Assembly: GCA_030651575.1 (NCBI GenBank)
Contig: JAUSFB010000030.1
Coordinates: forward strand, 331,623 to 395,622
Source of the DNA: Phaeospirillum sp.
GTDB taxonomy: Bacteria > Pseudomonadota > Alphaproteobacteria > Rhodospirillales > Magnetospirillaceae
Length of the DNA: 64,000 bases
Direction of reading: 5' to 3'
Shown here: positions 9,640-20,703 of the stretch, piece after piece
How positions within the stretch are numbered: position 1 is the stretch's first letter
How the letters are laid out: every line of letters starts with the position of its first letter
Program-made: the position numbers and the translations under genes
The notes under the pieces: model-generated
Database searches by the model: none
Seen by the model: the letters and a program-made list of their open reading frames with translations, nothing else
What the model was told of the DNA's origin: nothing

Positions 9640-9800
9640 GATATTGTCCCTCAAACGCCGGGCGGGGCCATCCGGCCCCTTGGCTTTCGCGCCATGGGGC
9701 GCGCCGGCCTTTGGCCGCAACTCCGAGCCTTCGGCTCGTCGGAAGTGTCCCTCAGTCGCCGGGCGGGGCCATCCGGCTCCTCGGAAGCGTCCCTCGGGCG
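9640..9800 (-). repeat. Structured intergenic repeat in the murU-addB gap (addB leader)
   Basis: Reading the plus strand away from the addB start, the order is TGTCCCTCA (complement of the Shine-Dalgarno), hairpin GGGGCC-ATCC-GGCCCC (9664-9679), linker TTGGCTTT, hairpin CGCGCC-ATGG-GGCGCG (9688-9703), hairpin GGCC-TTT-GGCC, then hairpin CGAGCC-TTC-GGCTCG. A second, imperfect copy of the first block starts near 9746, and a third TCCCTC motif abuts the murU stop. The nikK-nikM gap (38757-38876) has the same first two hairpins and linker with compensatory base changes. The 15-mer CCGCAACTCCGAGCC recurs between atpD and atpC. It may be a mobile REP-like element, a leader RNA, or both. Confidence 0.7.
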
Positions 9801-10502
9801 TTATTTTCCGCCTAGCAGCGCCTCGACCTCGGGCAGGGCGTCGGGGGTGCCCACATGGTACCAGCCGCCGTCATGGACCAGGCCGAACAGGCGGCGCTCG
9901 GACAGGGCGCGATCATAGAGCAGGTTGAGGGAGAACGCGCCCGCCGGACAGCCCTCGAACAGCCGGGGATGGAGAATCTGGACGCCGGAGAACAGCAGCG
10001 GCGCGCTGTCGGCCTCGCCCCGTCGGCGCAGCGTATCGTCGGCGTTGATGAAGAAGTCGCCCTTGCCCGCATAGCCCACGGCGGTCGAGATGGGTTGCAG
10101 CAGCAGCAGCGCGTCCATGTCGGCGGAGTTCCAGGTTTGGGCCAGCCGCACCAGGGCGGGAGTCTCGCCATCGGTCCAGATGATGTCGCTGTTGACCACG
10201 TAGAACGGCTCGTGCCCCAGCAGGGGCAGGGCCTTGGCGACGCCGCCGCCGGTCTCCAGCAGCACGTCTTCATGCGATAACGAGATGTCCGAGCGGTCGG
10301 CGAGGTGTTCCCTGACGCTGTCGGCCAGCCAGTGGGTGTTGACCGCCAGTTCTTGAACCCCGGCCAGGGCCAGATGGTCGAGGGCGCGGTCCAGCATGGT
10401 GCGCCCCGCCACGCTCACCAGCGGTTTGGGAGTCGTCAGGGTGATCGGCCGCATGCGCAGGCCCAGCCCCGCCGCCAGCACCATGGCGCGTTTGATCATC
10501 AT
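9801..10502 (-). CDS. murU: Nucleotidyltransferase, MurU-type (N-acetylmuramate-1-phosphate uridylyltransferase)
   Basis: The 233-residue protein begins with the sugar-nucleotidyltransferase signature MVLAAGLGLRMRPITLTTPKP and ends near its second domain without a hexapeptide tail, the size of MurU. MurU makes UDP-N-acetylmuramate from MurNAc-1-phosphate in the peptidoglycan recycling route that bypasses de novo synthesis and fosfomycin. The neighbouring kinase gene amgK, overlapping by ATGA, strongly supports this over a general glucose-1-phosphate transferase. Two adjacent ATGs (10502, 10499) could start it. The symbol is assigned from context plus motif. Confidence 0.8.
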   Translation of the reverse strand: MMIKRAMVLAAGLGLRMRPITLTTPKPLVSVAGRTMLDRALDHLALAGVQELAVNTHWLADSVREHLADRSDISLSHEDVLLETGGGVAKALPLLGHEPFYVVNSDIIWTDGETPALVRLAQTWNSADMDALLLLQPISTAVGYAGKGDFFINADDTLRRRGEADSAPLLFSGVQILHPRLFEGCPAGAFSLNLLYDRALSERRLFGLVHDGGWYHVGTPDALPEVEALLGGK

Positions 10503-11491
10503 GGGCGGGGGACTCCGCGCTGATCCCGAGGGATGTGGCGGTCCAGCCAGCGGCCCAGTTCGGCCAGCACCGGATGGGCCAGCGCCGCTTCCAGCAGCCG
10601 CCAGACCCGGGGGATATGAACCAGATAGCCGGGCTTGCCGTCACGCTTGCACAGCCGGGTGAAGATGCCGATGACCTTGGCGTGGCGCTGGGCCGCCATC
10701 ACCGCCCAGGACGCTTCGAACACGGCGCGGTCGAGGGTGGGGAAGCGCTTCAGCCAGCGTTGCTTCATGCGCTCGGTCAGCAGCGGGTCGATGTCGCGCC
10801 GGGCATCCTCCAGCAGGCTCATCAGATCGTAGGTGGCCGGTCCCGCCACCGCGTCCTGAAAGTCGAGCAGGCCGCAGGCCGCCAGTCCGGGGCGCGGCAG
10901 AAGCATCAGGTTGTCCACATGAAAGTCGCGCAGCACCAGGGTGTCGGGGGCCATGCGGGCCACTGGGAACAGCCGGCGCCAGATCTCGGCGTACTCGGCC
11001 CGCGCCTCGGCAGAGGCGTCGCGGCCCAGCATGGCTGGAATGTACCAGTCGGTCAGCAGGCCGGCCTCGGTCAACAGCCGCTGGTCGTCATAGGGCGGCA
11101 GGCCGGCGGGGATGGCGTCGGGCCTTGCCGCGATCTCGGCCAGCACATCGGTGGCCAGGGCGTAGAGCGCCTCTTCGTCATGGGCCTCGGCCAGCAGGCG
11201 GGTGTAGGTATTGTCGCCCAGATCCTCCAGCAGCAGCAACCCGTGTTCCTCGTCCACCGCCAGCAGCCGGGGAGCCGACAGGCCCAGCGAATCCAGATGG
11301 CGGGCGATGCGCACGAACGGCCGCACATCCTCCTGCGGCGGCGGCGCGTCCATCAAAACCGCCGGCTCGCCGTTACGGCTCAGGCGGTCGTAGTGGCGAA
11401 AGCTGGCGTCCCCGGCCAGCCGGCCGCGTCGGGCCAAGCCCCAGCCGGCGGTATCGAGGAAGTCTTGGATCACTGTCTCGCGCGGTGTCAC
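10499..11491 (-). CDS. amgK: Aminoglycoside-phosphotransferase-fold sugar kinase, AmgK-type
   Basis: At 330 residues it fits AmgK, the anomeric MurNAc/GlcNAc kinase that feeds MurU. The kinase catalytic loop is VLRDFHVDNLMLLP and the metal-binding motif is LLDFQDAVAGPATYDLMSLLED. LLLLEDLGDNTY matches the N-lobe hinge of this family. It overlaps tsaE upstream and murU downstream by four bases each, so translational coupling is likely. The gene was formerly often annotated only as phosphotransferase; the AmgK call follows from the murU neighbour. Confidence 0.82.
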   Translation of the reverse strand: MTPRETVIQDFLDTAGWGLARRGRLAGDASFRHYDRLSRNGEPAVLMDAPPPQEDVRPFVRIARHLDSLGLSAPRLLAVDEEHGLLLLEDLGDNTYTRLLAEAHDEEALYALATDVLAEIAARPDAIPAGLPPYDDQRLLTEAGLLTDWYIPAMLGRDASAEARAEYAEIWRRLFPVARMAPDTLVLRDFHVDNLMLLPRPGLAACGLLDFQDAVAGPATYDLMSLLEDARRDIDPLLTERMKQRWLKRFPTLDRAVFEASWAVMAAQRHAKVIGIFTRLCKRDGKPGYLVHIPRVWRLLEAALAHPVLAELGRWLDRHIPRDQRGVPRP

Positions 11492-11937
11492 TGCGTCAAA
11501 TCCCCCAAACGGTCGGCCCAGGGGCCATGGGCGGTCAAGGTTACTCGCCGCTCGCCCTCGGCATCGCCGGTTTCCAGCGCCACGTCAAGCCGTCGCTTGG
11601 GCAGGTGAGGTCCCAATTGCTCGGGCCATTCGATCAGGCTGATGCCGTCGGCGAAGGCTTCCTCGATATCCAGCTCCAGGGCGTCGGCGGGCTTTTCCAG
11701 CCGGTAGAGGTCGAAATGCCAGATCAGTCCGGCATCGGAGTCGTATTGCTGCACCAGGGTGAAGGTGGGACTGGGAACCTCCTCGTCCGGGGTAGTCAGC
11801 GCCCGGATGAAGGCCCGCGCCAGGGTGCTCTTGCCGGTGCCCAGCGTCCCCCACAGGGCGATGACGTCGCCGGGGCGGACCCCGGCCGCCAGCCGTTCTC
11901 CCAGCCGCCGGGTGGCGGCCTCGTCGGTGAGGATCAT
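11488..11937 (-). CDS. tsaE: tRNA threonylcarbamoyladenosine biosynthesis ATPase TsaE
   Basis: A 149-residue P-loop ATPase, the standard TsaE length. The Walker A is WGTLGTGKSTLARAFI, followed by the family block VPSPTFTLVQQYD and the acidic/aromatic HFDLYRLEKPADALEL. TsaE works with TsaB and TsaD to make t6A37 on ANN-decoding tRNAs. It sits in the alphaproteobacterial order tsaE-amgK-murU-addB and overlaps both neighbours by ATGA. Confidence 0.93.
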   Translation of the reverse strand: MILTDEAATRRLGERLAAGVRPGDVIALWGTLGTGKSTLARAFIRALTTPDEEVPSPTFTLVQQYDSDAGLIWHFDLYRLEKPADALELDIEEAFADGISLIEWPEQLGPHLPKRRLDVALETGDAEGERRVTLTAHGPWADRLGDLTQ

Positions 11938-12878
11938 GCCTTGGCCCTCGGATGGGATTCCTTGTGGATGCGGGCCAACTGGGCGGCGTCCACCTCGGTA
12001 TAACGCTGGGTGGTGGACAGCGAGGAATGGCCCAGCAGCTCTTGAATGGTGCGCAGGTCGCCGCCGCCGGCCAGCAGATGGGTGGCGAAGCTGTGGCGCA
12101 GCGCGTGCGGCGTCGCGGTGTCGGCCAGCCCCAGCAGCAGGCGCAGCCGACGCATCTGGCGCTGGACCACGCCGGGATTGAGCGGCCCGCCGCGCGCCCC
12201 CAGGAACAGCGGGTCGTCGGGGGCGGACGGATAGGGGAGTTGTGCCAGATAGTCGGCGATGGCGTCCCCGACCACCGGCAGGATCGGCACCACCCGGTCC
12301 TTCTTGCCCTTGCCGGTGATCATCATGGCCTCGGCCCGGGGAGCGTCGCGCCGCCGCAGCGCCAGTGCCTCGCCCAGGCGCAGCCCGGCGCCGTAGAGCA
12401 GGGTGAACAAGGCGACGTCGCGCGCCGCCAGCCAGGGCTCGTCCTGCATCTCGGCGGCGGTGCTCAGGGTCTCCATCGCCTCATCGGCGGCCAACGGTTT
12501 GGGCACCGACTTGGGCGGGCGCGGCGGCTTGACCGCCTTCAGCGCCGGGTTGTGGACCAGATCGTGGCGATCGAGGAAGCGGAAGAACCCCCGCAGGGTC
12601 GACATGGCGCGGGCCAGCGAGGCGCGGCCCAGGCCGTCATTGGATCGTCGGGCCAGGAAGGCGCGGAAGTCGCCGACCCCCAGCCCCGCCAGGACCGCCA
12701 GATCGGGCTCGCCCCCCAGATGTTCGGTGAGGAAGCCCAGGAACGCGGCGAGGTCGCGGCCATAGGCGTCCAGGGTGTGGGCCGAGGCGCGTTTCTCCCC
12801 CTCCAGCCATTGTCGCCACGACGTCACCGTCCTGGCCAGATCGGCTCCTGCCGCAAAGTGGATGGGAGTGGGGGGCAT
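11934..12878 (-). CDS. xerC: Tyrosine recombinase XerC
   Basis: The 314-residue protein has an N-terminal SAM-like DNA-binding domain (about 15-105) and a tyrosine recombinase domain. Catalytic residues are seen in LLYGAGLRLGEALAL (Arg), HALRHSFATHLL (His-x-x-Arg), LLGHSSLSTTQRYT (His and the nucleophilic Tyr). XerC with XerD resolves chromosome dimers at dif. Its place beside DUF484, 16 nt downstream, is the conserved xerC context of proteobacteria and argues against a phage or integron integrase. Confidence 0.93.
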   Translation of the reverse strand: MPPTPIHFAAGADLARTVTSWRQWLEGEKRASAHTLDAYGRDLAAFLGFLTEHLGGEPDLAVLAGLGVGDFRAFLARRSNDGLGRASLARAMSTLRGFFRFLDRHDLVHNPALKAVKPPRPPKSVPKPLAADEAMETLSTAAEMQDEPWLAARDVALFTLLYGAGLRLGEALALRRRDAPRAEAMMITGKGKKDRVVPILPVVGDAIADYLAQLPYPSAPDDPLFLGARGGPLNPGVVQRQMRRLRLLLGLADTATPHALRHSFATHLLAGGGDLRTIQELLGHSSLSTTQRYTEVDAAQLARIHKESHPRAKA

Positions 12879-12894
12879 GGGGCTCTGGGGCGCG

Positions 12895-13614
12895 TTACCC
12901 GACGAAGCGCAGCACGCTGCGCTCGACGACGCGGGCCAGGAAGGTGATCAGCTCGGTGGCTTGGCCGGCATGGAAGGTGCGGCCATTGCGCGAGCCCAGC
13001 GCCATGACGCCTTCCGGGCAGGGGCCGCCGGGAGTGAGGCGGGCCACCGCCGAGGATTGCACCAGACCGGCGCCGTCGCCGAACAGCGCCGGATCGCCCG
13101 GCAGTTCCTCAGTCAGGGCGCATTCGCGGTCGCTGCCGCCCATCATCCGCGCCACCGTGCCGGATGGCAGGCTCAACAGACCGGGGGCGAACAGCGTCGG
13201 CAGCGGCGTTTCCGGAGTCTCGAAGCACAAGGTGGCGACGTCCACGTCCAGCAGGGTGGGCAGGTCGTCGCTGATCGCTTCCACCAGTTCGGTCAGGCTG
13301 TCGGCTGACAGGATCGCCAGCACCGCCTTATGGGTGCGGGTCTGGATCGACATATTGCTGCGGCTGGTGTGGATCAGGTGTTCGGCGGCGCCGCGCACCC
13401 GCTCGATCTCGTCGCGCAGGCGGTCGATCATGAAGACCTGCATGTCGAGGACGCCGTCATCCCCGGCCCAGCGCGACGGCGGCGACAGCGCCAGCAGCAG
13501 GTCGGGATGGCGTACCAGGAAGTCGGGGTGCGCCACAAGAAAGGCCTCCACCTGCCGTTCGTCGGGCAGGGGCAGGTGCAAGACCGCGTCGTCGCGCTTT
13601 CGCGCCATGCTCAT
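12895..13614 (-). CDS. DUF484 family protein (GAF-like)
   Basis: About 239 residues from the start MSMARKRDDAV; the frame stays open to 13653, where a further ATG gives 13 extra residues, and neither start has a strong ribosome-binding site. The block VEAFLVAHPDFLVRHPDLLLAL is the DUF484 hallmark, followed by a helical stretch and a GAF-like C-terminal half. Its role is unknown, but it commonly precedes xerC, as here. It is the first gene of the run down to addB and is divergent from priA, leaving only 35-75 nt for both promoters. Confidence 0.8.
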   Translation of the reverse strand: MSMARKRDDAVLHLPLPDERQVEAFLVAHPDFLVRHPDLLLALSPPSRWAGDDGVLDMQVFMIDRLRDEIERVRGAAEHLIHTSRSNMSIQTRTHKAVLAILSADSLTELVEAISDDLPTLLDVDVATLCFETPETPLPTLFAPGLLSLPSGTVARMMGGSDRECALTEELPGDPALFGDGAGLVQSSAVARLTPGGPCPEGVMALGSRNGRTFHAGQATELITFLARVVERSVLRFVG

Positions 13615-13688
13615 CACCGTGTTGGAAAAACGTCGGCCCGGCACCGACTTCATGTTGCGCGGGAGCTTGGAACGTTGGAGGCTAGCTT

Positions 13689-15890
13689 ATGCTCGCCGAC
13701 TCGTCCACTTCAACCCCTCCGTTCTTTCCTCCCGGCAGTCGAATCGCGGTTTTGCTGCCGCTGCCGCTGGCGGGAGCCTATGATTACCTCACCGGCGACC
13801 TCGCCTTGGCGGCGGGGGACTTCGTCACGGTGCCGCTGGGCCATCGCGATCTGATCGGGGTGGTGTGGGGCGCCGGAACCGGTCCCGTCGCCGAGTCCAA
13901 GCTGCGCCGCGTCGGCTGCCGGCTGGCGGCGCAGCCGCTATCCGCCGTCGCCCGCGCCTTCATCGACTGGGTGGCGGCCTATACCCTGGCGCCGCCGGGG
14001 GCGGTGCTGAAAATGGCCATGAGCGTGCCGGCGGCGCTGGAGCCGGCTCCCGGACTGACGGTGGTTCGCCGTGTCGAGCCCCTGCCCGCCGTCAAGGATA
14101 CTCCCGCCCGGCGCAAGGTGCTGGAGACGGTGGAGCGGTTGCCGCCGCTGACCGTGGCCGATCTCGCCCGCGAGGCCGGGGTGGGGGCTGCGGTGGTCAA
14201 GGGGCTGATCGAGGCGGGGGCGCTGGAAACCATCACGCTGCCCCGGCCACCGTTGTTCCGGATGCCCGACGTGACCCTGGCCGCCGCCGTGCTGTCGCCC
14301 GATCAGCGCGCCGCCGCCGATGCCCTGGTGGCGGCGGTGGGGAACGGCTTTTCGGTGTCGCTGATCGACGGCGTCACCGGCTCGGGCAAGACCGAGGTGT
14401 ATTTCGAGGCGGTCGCCGCTGCCCTGGCCAAGGGGGCGCAGACCCTGGTGCTGCTGCCCGAAATCGCCCTGTCCAATCAGTGGCTGGAGCGGTTCACGCG
14501 GCGTTTTGGGGCGCGCCCGGCCGAGTGGCATTCCGAGTTGGGCGATGCAAGGCGGCGCGAGACCTGGCGGGCGGTGGCCAATGGCGAGGCCCGCGTCATC
14601 GTCGGCGCGCGCTCGGCCCTGTTCCTGCCCTATCGCGATCTGGGGTTGATCGTGGTCGACGAAGAGCATGACGGCGCCTTCAAGCAGGAGGACGGCGTCA
14701 GCTACCACGCCCGCGACATGGCGGTGGTGCGGGGGCGTCTCGGCGGCTTTCCAGTGGTGCTGGCCTCGGCGACGCCGTCGCTGGAAACCATGGCCAATGT
14801 TCAGGGCGGCCGCTATCGCCTGCTGCACCTGCCCGACCGCCATGCCGGCGCGGTGATGCCCGAGATGAACGCCATCGACCTGCGCCGCCATCCGCCGCCG
14901 CGCGGCCGCTGGCTGAGTCCCGTGCTGGTCCAGGCGCTGGAGGAGACCTTTGCCGCCGGCGAGCAGGCCATGCTCTACCTCAATCGGCGCGGCTATGCCC
15001 CGCTGACCCTGTGCCGCACCTGCGGCCACCGGCTGCAATGCCCCCATTGCACCGCCTGGCTGGTGGAGCACCGCTTGGCCGGCCGGCTGGTCTGCCACCA
15101 TTGCGGCTATCATATCCGGCTACCGAGAAAATGCCCCCATTGCGAGGCGGAGGACAGCTTCGCCGCCTGCGGCCCCGGGGTCGAGCGCATCGCCGAGGAG
15201 GCGGCCTTGCTGTTTCCCGATATCCGCATGGCGGTGATGACCTCGGACACCTGCGCCGGCCCCCATGCGGCGGCCGAATTCATCCGGCAGGTGACGGCCC
15301 ACGAGATCGATCTTCTGGTGGGCACCCAGATCGTCGCCAAGGGCTACCACTTTCCCATGCTGACGGTGGTGGGGGTGGTCGATGCCGATCTGGGCCTGGA
15401 AGGCGGCGACCTGCGGGCCGGGGAACGCACCCATCAGCTGTTATCCCAGGTCGCCGGCCGCGCCGGCCGCGCCGAGCGGCCGGGCCGGGTGTTCCTCCAG
15501 ACCTATCAGCCCGATCATCCGGTGATGCGGGCGCTGCGCTCGGGCGAGCGGGACGGCTTCATCGCGCGGGAGGCCGATATGCGGCGCGACGCCGGCATGC
15601 CGCCCTATGGCCGGCTGGCGGCCCTGGTGTTGTCGGGGCCGGATGCCGGGCTGCTGGACGGCTTTGCCGCCCGGCTGTCCCGCGCGGCCCCCCACGGCGG
15701 CGGGGTCGAGGTGCTGGGGCCTGCACCGGCGCCCATGGCGTTGCTGCGGGGCAAGCATCGGCGGCGATTCCTGGTCAAGGCCCCGCGCGGGGTCAATCTA
15801 CAGGGCACTCTGCGCGATTGGCTGGCGCGGGTCGAGCAGCCGCGAGGGGTGCGGGTTCAGGTCGATATCGACCCCTATAGTTTTTTTTGA
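13689..15890 (+). CDS. priA: Primosomal protein N' (replication restart helicase PriA)
   Basis: The 733-residue protein is full length. It has the PriA N-terminal DNA-binding domain, Walker [15 protein letters not shown], the helicase motif [12 protein letters not shown], and the zinc-binding cysteines in [13 protein letters not shown] and [17 protein letters not shown]. PriA reloads the replisome at stalled forks. TGGAGG stands 9 nt before the ATG. The gene ends with an unusual T8 run (Ser-Phe-Phe-stop) 250 nt upstream of the atp operon. Confidence 0.95.
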   Translation: MLADSSTSTPPFFPPGSRIAVLLPLPLAGAYDYLTGDLALAAGDFVTVPLGHRDLIGVVWGAGTGPVAESKLRRVGCRLAAQPLSAVARAFIDWVAAYTLAPPGAVLKMAMSVPAALEPAPGLTVVRRVEPLPAVKDTPARRKVLETVERLPPLTVADLAREAGVGAAVVKGLIEAGALETITLPRPPLFRMPDVTLAAAVLSPDQRAAADALVAAVGNGFSVSLIDGVTGSGKTEVYFEAVAAALAKGAQTLVLLPEIALSNQWLERFTRRFGARPAEWHSELGDARRRETWRAVANGEARVIVGARSALFLPYRDLGLIVVDEEHDGAFKQEDGVSYHARDMAVVRGRLGGFPVVLASATPSLETMANVQGGRYRLLHLPDRHAGAVMPEMNAIDLRRHPPPRGRWLSPVLVQALEETFAAGEQAMLYLNRRGYAPLTLCRTCGHRLQCPHCTAWLVEHRLAGRLVCHHCGYHIRLPRKCPHCEAEDSFAACGPGVERIAEEAALLFPDIRMAVMTSDTCAGPHAAAEFIRQVTAHEIDLLVGTQIVAKGYHFPMLTVVGVVDADLGLEGGDLRAGERTHQLLSQVAGRAGRAERPGRVFLQTYQPDHPVMRALRSGERDGFIAREADMRRDAGMPPYGRLAALVLSGPDAGLLDGFAARLSRAAPHGGGVEVLGPAPAPMALLRGKHRRRFLVKAPRGVNLQGTLRDWLARVEQPRGVRVQVDIDPYSFF

Positions 15891-16013
15891 TGAATATTTT
15901 TCGGGCGGGTAGGTGCCTGAACTGGCCCCCGATGCTCTGGAATCGGCGGGTTTGTTCGCATTTGACCCGTGACCGATCTTGCGCCTCCCTCCCCCGAATG
16001 GGCAGGAGTCGTC

Positions 16014-16042
16014 TTGCAACGCAAAACCCGATGTGCTAGTTA
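16014..16042 (+). promoter_or_regulatory. Candidate sigma-70 promoter of atpHAGDC
   Basis: TTGCAA and TAGTTA are separated by exactly 17 bp, about 100 nt upstream of the atpH start, in a 253-nt gene-free stretch after priA. Both hexamers are imperfect matches, so this is a candidate only. I saw nothing else definite in this stretch. Confidence 0.35.
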
Positions 16043-16143
16043 ACCGACGCGCAAGCAGGGGGGCTTCCCGGCAGGCGTCAGAATGTTTTTGCGTATCAAT
16101 AGGTTACGGCCGCCGGTTCGACCCTAATCAAGGACTTGCCCAG

Positions 16144-16698
16144 GTGCCATCCGAAATCATTGGCGTGATCGCCACCCGTTATGCCGCCGCCCTCTTCGAG
16201 TTGGCCGATTCTTCGTCCATGCTCGACCAGGTGGCCGGCGACCTTAAGACGTTGAAGTCGATGATCCAGCAAAGCGCGGATCTGCGGCGGCTCGTCGACA
16301 GTCCCGCATTGAGCCGTGTCGAGCAGGGGCGGGCGATTACCGCCATCGCCCAGGCCTGCGGCTTTTCGGAACTGACCACGAAATTCCTTGGGTTGGCGGC
16401 TCAGAACCGTCGCCTGTTCACCCTGTTGGGGGTGATCGAATCCTATCTCGGCCGGCTCGCTGCCCGCCGCGGGGAAAAGTCCGCTTCGGTGGCTTCCGCG
16501 GTGGCCATGACGCCAGCCCAGCACGACGCCCTCGTCTCTACCCTCAAGACGGTCTACGGCGGCAATGTCGCCGTTGACGTCAAGGTCGATCCCAGCTTGC
16601 TGGGCGGTCTGGTGGTGAAGGTCGGGTCCCATATGGTTGACAGCTCGTTGAAGACGAAGCTGCAGCATCTCAAGCTCGCTATGAAAGGGGTTGGATAA
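16144..16698 (+). CDS. atpH: F1F0 ATP synthase subunit delta
   Basis: From the GTG at 16144 the product is 184 residues, the normal size for the delta (OSCP-like) stalk subunit. [17 protein letters not shown] and the C-terminal [30 protein letters not shown] are diagnostic. The longer ORF from 15979 reads through intergenic DNA. AAGGAC precedes the GTG at good spacing. The stop overlaps the atpA start. It is the first gene of the F1 operon; F0 genes lie elsewhere, as is usual in alphaproteobacteria. Confidence 0.95.
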   Translation: MPSEIIGVIATRYAAALFELADSSSMLDQVAGDLKTLKSMIQQSADLRRLVDSPALSRVEQGRAITAIAQACGFSELTTKFLGLAAQNRRLFTLLGVIESYLGRLAARRGEKSASVASAVAMTPAQHDALVSTLKTVYGGNVAVDVKVDPSLLGGLVVKVGSHMVDSSLKTKLQHLKLAMKGVG

Positions 16699-18227
16699 TG
16701 GAAATCCGCGCCGCGGAAATATCCGCAATCCTCAAGCAACAGATTGCCTCCTTTGGAACCGAGGCGGAAGTTGCCGAGGTCGGACAGGTGCTGTCCGTTG
16801 GTGACGGCATCGCCCGCGTGCATGGCCTTGATAAGGTCCAGGCCGGCGAGATGGTTGAATTCCCGGGCGGCATCAAGGGTATGGCGCTGAACCTCGAAAC
16901 CGACAATGTCGGTGTCGTGATCTTCGGCGACGACCGTTCCATTAAGGAAGGCGATCTGGTCAAGCGGACCGGCTCCATCGTGGACGTGCCGGTGGGCAAG
17001 GGCCTGCTGGGCCGCGTCGTCGATGGTCTGGGCAACCCCATCGATGGCAAGGGGCCGATCGAGGCCGCCTCGCGTCAGCGGGTCGACGTCAAGGCGCCGG
17101 GCATCATTCCGCGTAAGTCGGTGCACGAGCCCATGTCGACTGGCATCAAGGCCGTTGACGCCCTGATCCCGATCGGGCGCGGTCAGCGCGAACTGGTGAT
17201 CGGCGATCGTCAGACCGGCAAGACCGCCATCCTGATCGACACCATCATCAATCAGAAGCGTTGGCACGAAGGCAATGACGAGAAGGCGAAGCTGTTCTGC
17301 ATCTACGTCGCCATCGGTCAGAAGCGTTCCACCGTCGCCCAGATCGTCAAGACCCTGACCGACTACGGCGCCATGGAATACACCATCGTGGTCGCGGCGA
17401 CCGCGTCGGAGCCCGCTCCGTTGCAGTTCATCGCCCCCTATTGCGGCTGCACCATGGGTGAATACTTCCGCGACAACGGCATGCACGCCCTGATCATCTA
17501 TGATGATCTGTCCAAGCAGGCCGTCGCCTACCGTCAGATGTCGCTGTTGCTCCGCCGCCCGCCGGGCCGCGAAGCCTATCCCGGCGACGTGTTCTATCTC
17601 CACTCGCGTCTGCTCGAACGCGCCGCCAAGATGGGTGACGCCGCCGGTGCCGGCTCGCTGACCGCCTTGCCGGTCATCGAGACCCAGGCCAACGACGTGT
17701 CCGCCTATATTCCGACCAACGTGATTTCCATCACCGACGGTCAGATCTTCCTGGAAACCGAACTGTTCTATAAGGGCATCCGCCCCGCCGTGAACGTCGG
17801 CCTTTCGGTGTCGCGCGTCGGCTCCGCCGCCCAGATCAAGGCGATGAAGCAGGTTGCCGGCTCGATCAAGCTGGAACTGGCGCAGTATCGTGAAATGGCG
17901 GCGTTCGCTCAGTTCGCTTCCGATCTCGATCCGGCGACCCAGAAGCTGCTCGGTCGTGGCGCCCGCCTCACCGAACTGCTGAAGCAGCCGCAGTTCTCGC
18001 CCATGGCGACCGAAGAGGAAGTCATCTCGATCTATGCCGGCGTGCGCGGTTACCTCGACAAGATCGAAGTCCGTGACGTTGGCCGCTTCGAGACCTCCCT
18101 GCTGGCGGAAATCAAGTCGAAGGCGCCGGAAATCCTGTCCGCCATCATCTCCGAGAAGCAGATCAGCGCGCAGACCGAAGAGAAGCTCAAGGCGTTCCTC
18201 GACGCGTTCGCCAAGACTTTCGCTTAA
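16698..18227 (+). CDS. atpA: F1F0 ATP synthase subunit alpha
   Basis: 509 residues, full length. The non-catalytic nucleotide site has Walker [11 protein letters not shown], and the signature [17 protein letters not shown] is present. The N-terminal helix [15 protein letters not shown] contacts the delta subunit. It starts within the last codon region of atpH, so translation is coupled. Part of the membrane-peripheral catalytic hexamer making ATP from the proton gradient. Confidence 0.97.
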   Translation: MEIRAAEISAILKQQIASFGTEAEVAEVGQVLSVGDGIARVHGLDKVQAGEMVEFPGGIKGMALNLETDNVGVVIFGDDRSIKEGDLVKRTGSIVDVPVGKGLLGRVVDGLGNPIDGKGPIEAASRQRVDVKAPGIIPRKSVHEPMSTGIKAVDALIPIGRGQRELVIGDRQTGKTAILIDTIINQKRWHEGNDEKAKLFCIYVAIGQKRSTVAQIVKTLTDYGAMEYTIVVAATASEPAPLQFIAPYCGCTMGEYFRDNGMHALIIYDDLSKQAVAYRQMSLLLRRPPGREAYPGDVFYLHSRLLERAAKMGDAAGAGSLTALPVIETQANDVSAYIPTNVISITDGQIFLETELFYKGIRPAVNVGLSVSRVGSAAQIKAMKQVAGSIKLELAQYREMAAFAQFASDLDPATQKLLGRGARLTELLKQPQFSPMATEEEVISIYAGVRGYLDKIEVRDVGRFETSLLAEIKSKAPEILSAIISEKQISAQTEEKLKAFLDAFAKTFA

Positions 18228-18249
18228 CCGTCCCGTCGGAGTTTAGGTT

Positions 18250-19134
18250 ATGGCGAGTCTCAAGGACCTGCGGATGAAGATCGTGAGCGTCAAGTCGACG
18301 CGCAAGATCACGTCCGCCATGAAGATGGTCGCTGCCTCGAAGCTCCGCCGCGCGCAAACCGCGGCGGAAGCGGCACGGCCTTTCGCCGAGCGCATGGAAC
18401 GCATGTTGGGCACCCTGGCCGCCAGCTTGGCCGGCCAGAGCGGCGCGCCCAAGATGCTGACCGGCACCGGCGCCGACAAGGTGCATCTGCTGGTGGCGGT
18501 GACCGCCGATCGCGGTCTGTGCGGTGGTTTCAATTCGACCATCGTCCGCGCCACCAAGCTGATGGCCGCCGACCTGCTGAAGCAGGGCAAGGTGGTCAAG
18601 ATCCTGCCGGTGGGCCGCAAGGCCCGCGAGCAGCTCAAGCGCGATTATGGCCAGTACATGATCGAAGGCTTCGAGCAGCTGGGCCGCAAGGGTATCGTGT
18701 TCGCCGAGGCCGATCAGGTGGCGTGTCATATCGCCGCCATGTTCGAGGCCGAGGAATTCGATGTCTGCACCGTGATCTACAATCGCTTCAAGTCGGCCAT
18801 CGCCCAGGAACTGACTCGCCAGCAGCTGATTCCGTTCCCGCTGCCGGCACAGGCCGCCAAGGCCGATGTCGGTGCGAAGGCCACCTACGAGTTCGAACCC
18901 GACGAGGAAACCATCCTCGCCGAGATTCTGCCGCGCAATCTGGCGACTCAGATGTTCCGTTCCCTGCTGGAAAGCCAGGCTTCGGAACAGGCTGCCCGCA
19001 TGACGGCGATGGACAATGCTACCCGCAACGCGGGCGACATGATCAATGCCTTGGCGATCAAGTACAACCGGTCGCGCCAGGCCCAGATCACCAAGGAACT
19101 GATCGAAATCATCTCCGGCGCCGAAGCGCTGTGA
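18250..19134 (+). CDS. atpG: F1F0 ATP synthase subunit gamma
   Basis: 294 residues, the central rotary shaft of F1. The N-terminal helix [19 protein letters not shown] and the C-terminal helix [29 protein letters not shown] form the coiled coil and are typical. [10 protein letters not shown]-like sequence appears as [12 protein letters not shown]. It lies 22 nt after atpA. Confidence 0.97.
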   Translation: MASLKDLRMKIVSVKSTRKITSAMKMVAASKLRRAQTAAEAARPFAERMERMLGTLAASLAGQSGAPKMLTGTGADKVHLLVAVTADRGLCGGFNSTIVRATKLMAADLLKQGKVVKILPVGRKAREQLKRDYGQYMIEGFEQLGRKGIVFAEADQVACHIAAMFEAEEFDVCTVIYNRFKSAIAQELTRQQLIPFPLPAQAAKADVGAKATYEFEPDEETILAEILPRNLATQMFRSLLESQASEQAARMTAMDNATRNAGDMINALAIKYNRSRQAQITKELIEIISGAEAL

Positions 19135-19145
19135 CGGAAGACTAG

Positions 19146-20579
<1,434 letters not shown>

Positions 20580-20585
20580 GTCTGT

Positions 20586-20692
20586 CCGTTGCCGCGTCCT
20601 CACGGGGGTTCCCCATGGGGACGCGGCAACGGATGCCGGGCCTTGCCCGCAACTCCGAGCCCGTGAATGACTTCATCGGCTCGCCGGTATAA
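20586..20692 (+). repeat. Hairpin plus diverged structured repeat in the atpD-atpC gap
   Basis: A perfect 14-bp stem (CCGTTGCCGCGTCC and its complement, 20586-20599 with 20619-20632) lies just after the atpD stop. Next comes GCCGGGCCTTGCCC then GCAACTCCGAGCC and, after an extra loop, GGCTCGCCGG. The 15-mer CCGCAACTCCGAGCC (20647-20661) is identical to one in the addB leader. The flanking hairpin changes from GGCC-TTT-GGCC there to GGGC-CTT-GCCC here, keeping the pairing. It lies in the opposite orientation relative to its downstream gene. It could attenuate atpC or be a repeat relic. Confidence 0.6.
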
Positions 20693-20703
20693 GGAATCGC
20701 GGC

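Noticed and set aside
9720-9800. An insertion sequence or transposase relic before addB
   Set aside because: No transposase frame or long terminal inverted repeats; only short hairpins and repeated boxes are present.
11934-12878. XerC as a phage or integron integrase with an attachment site nearby
   Set aside because: The DUF484-xerC-tsaE context is core genome and no tRNA, att duplication or phage genes are visible.
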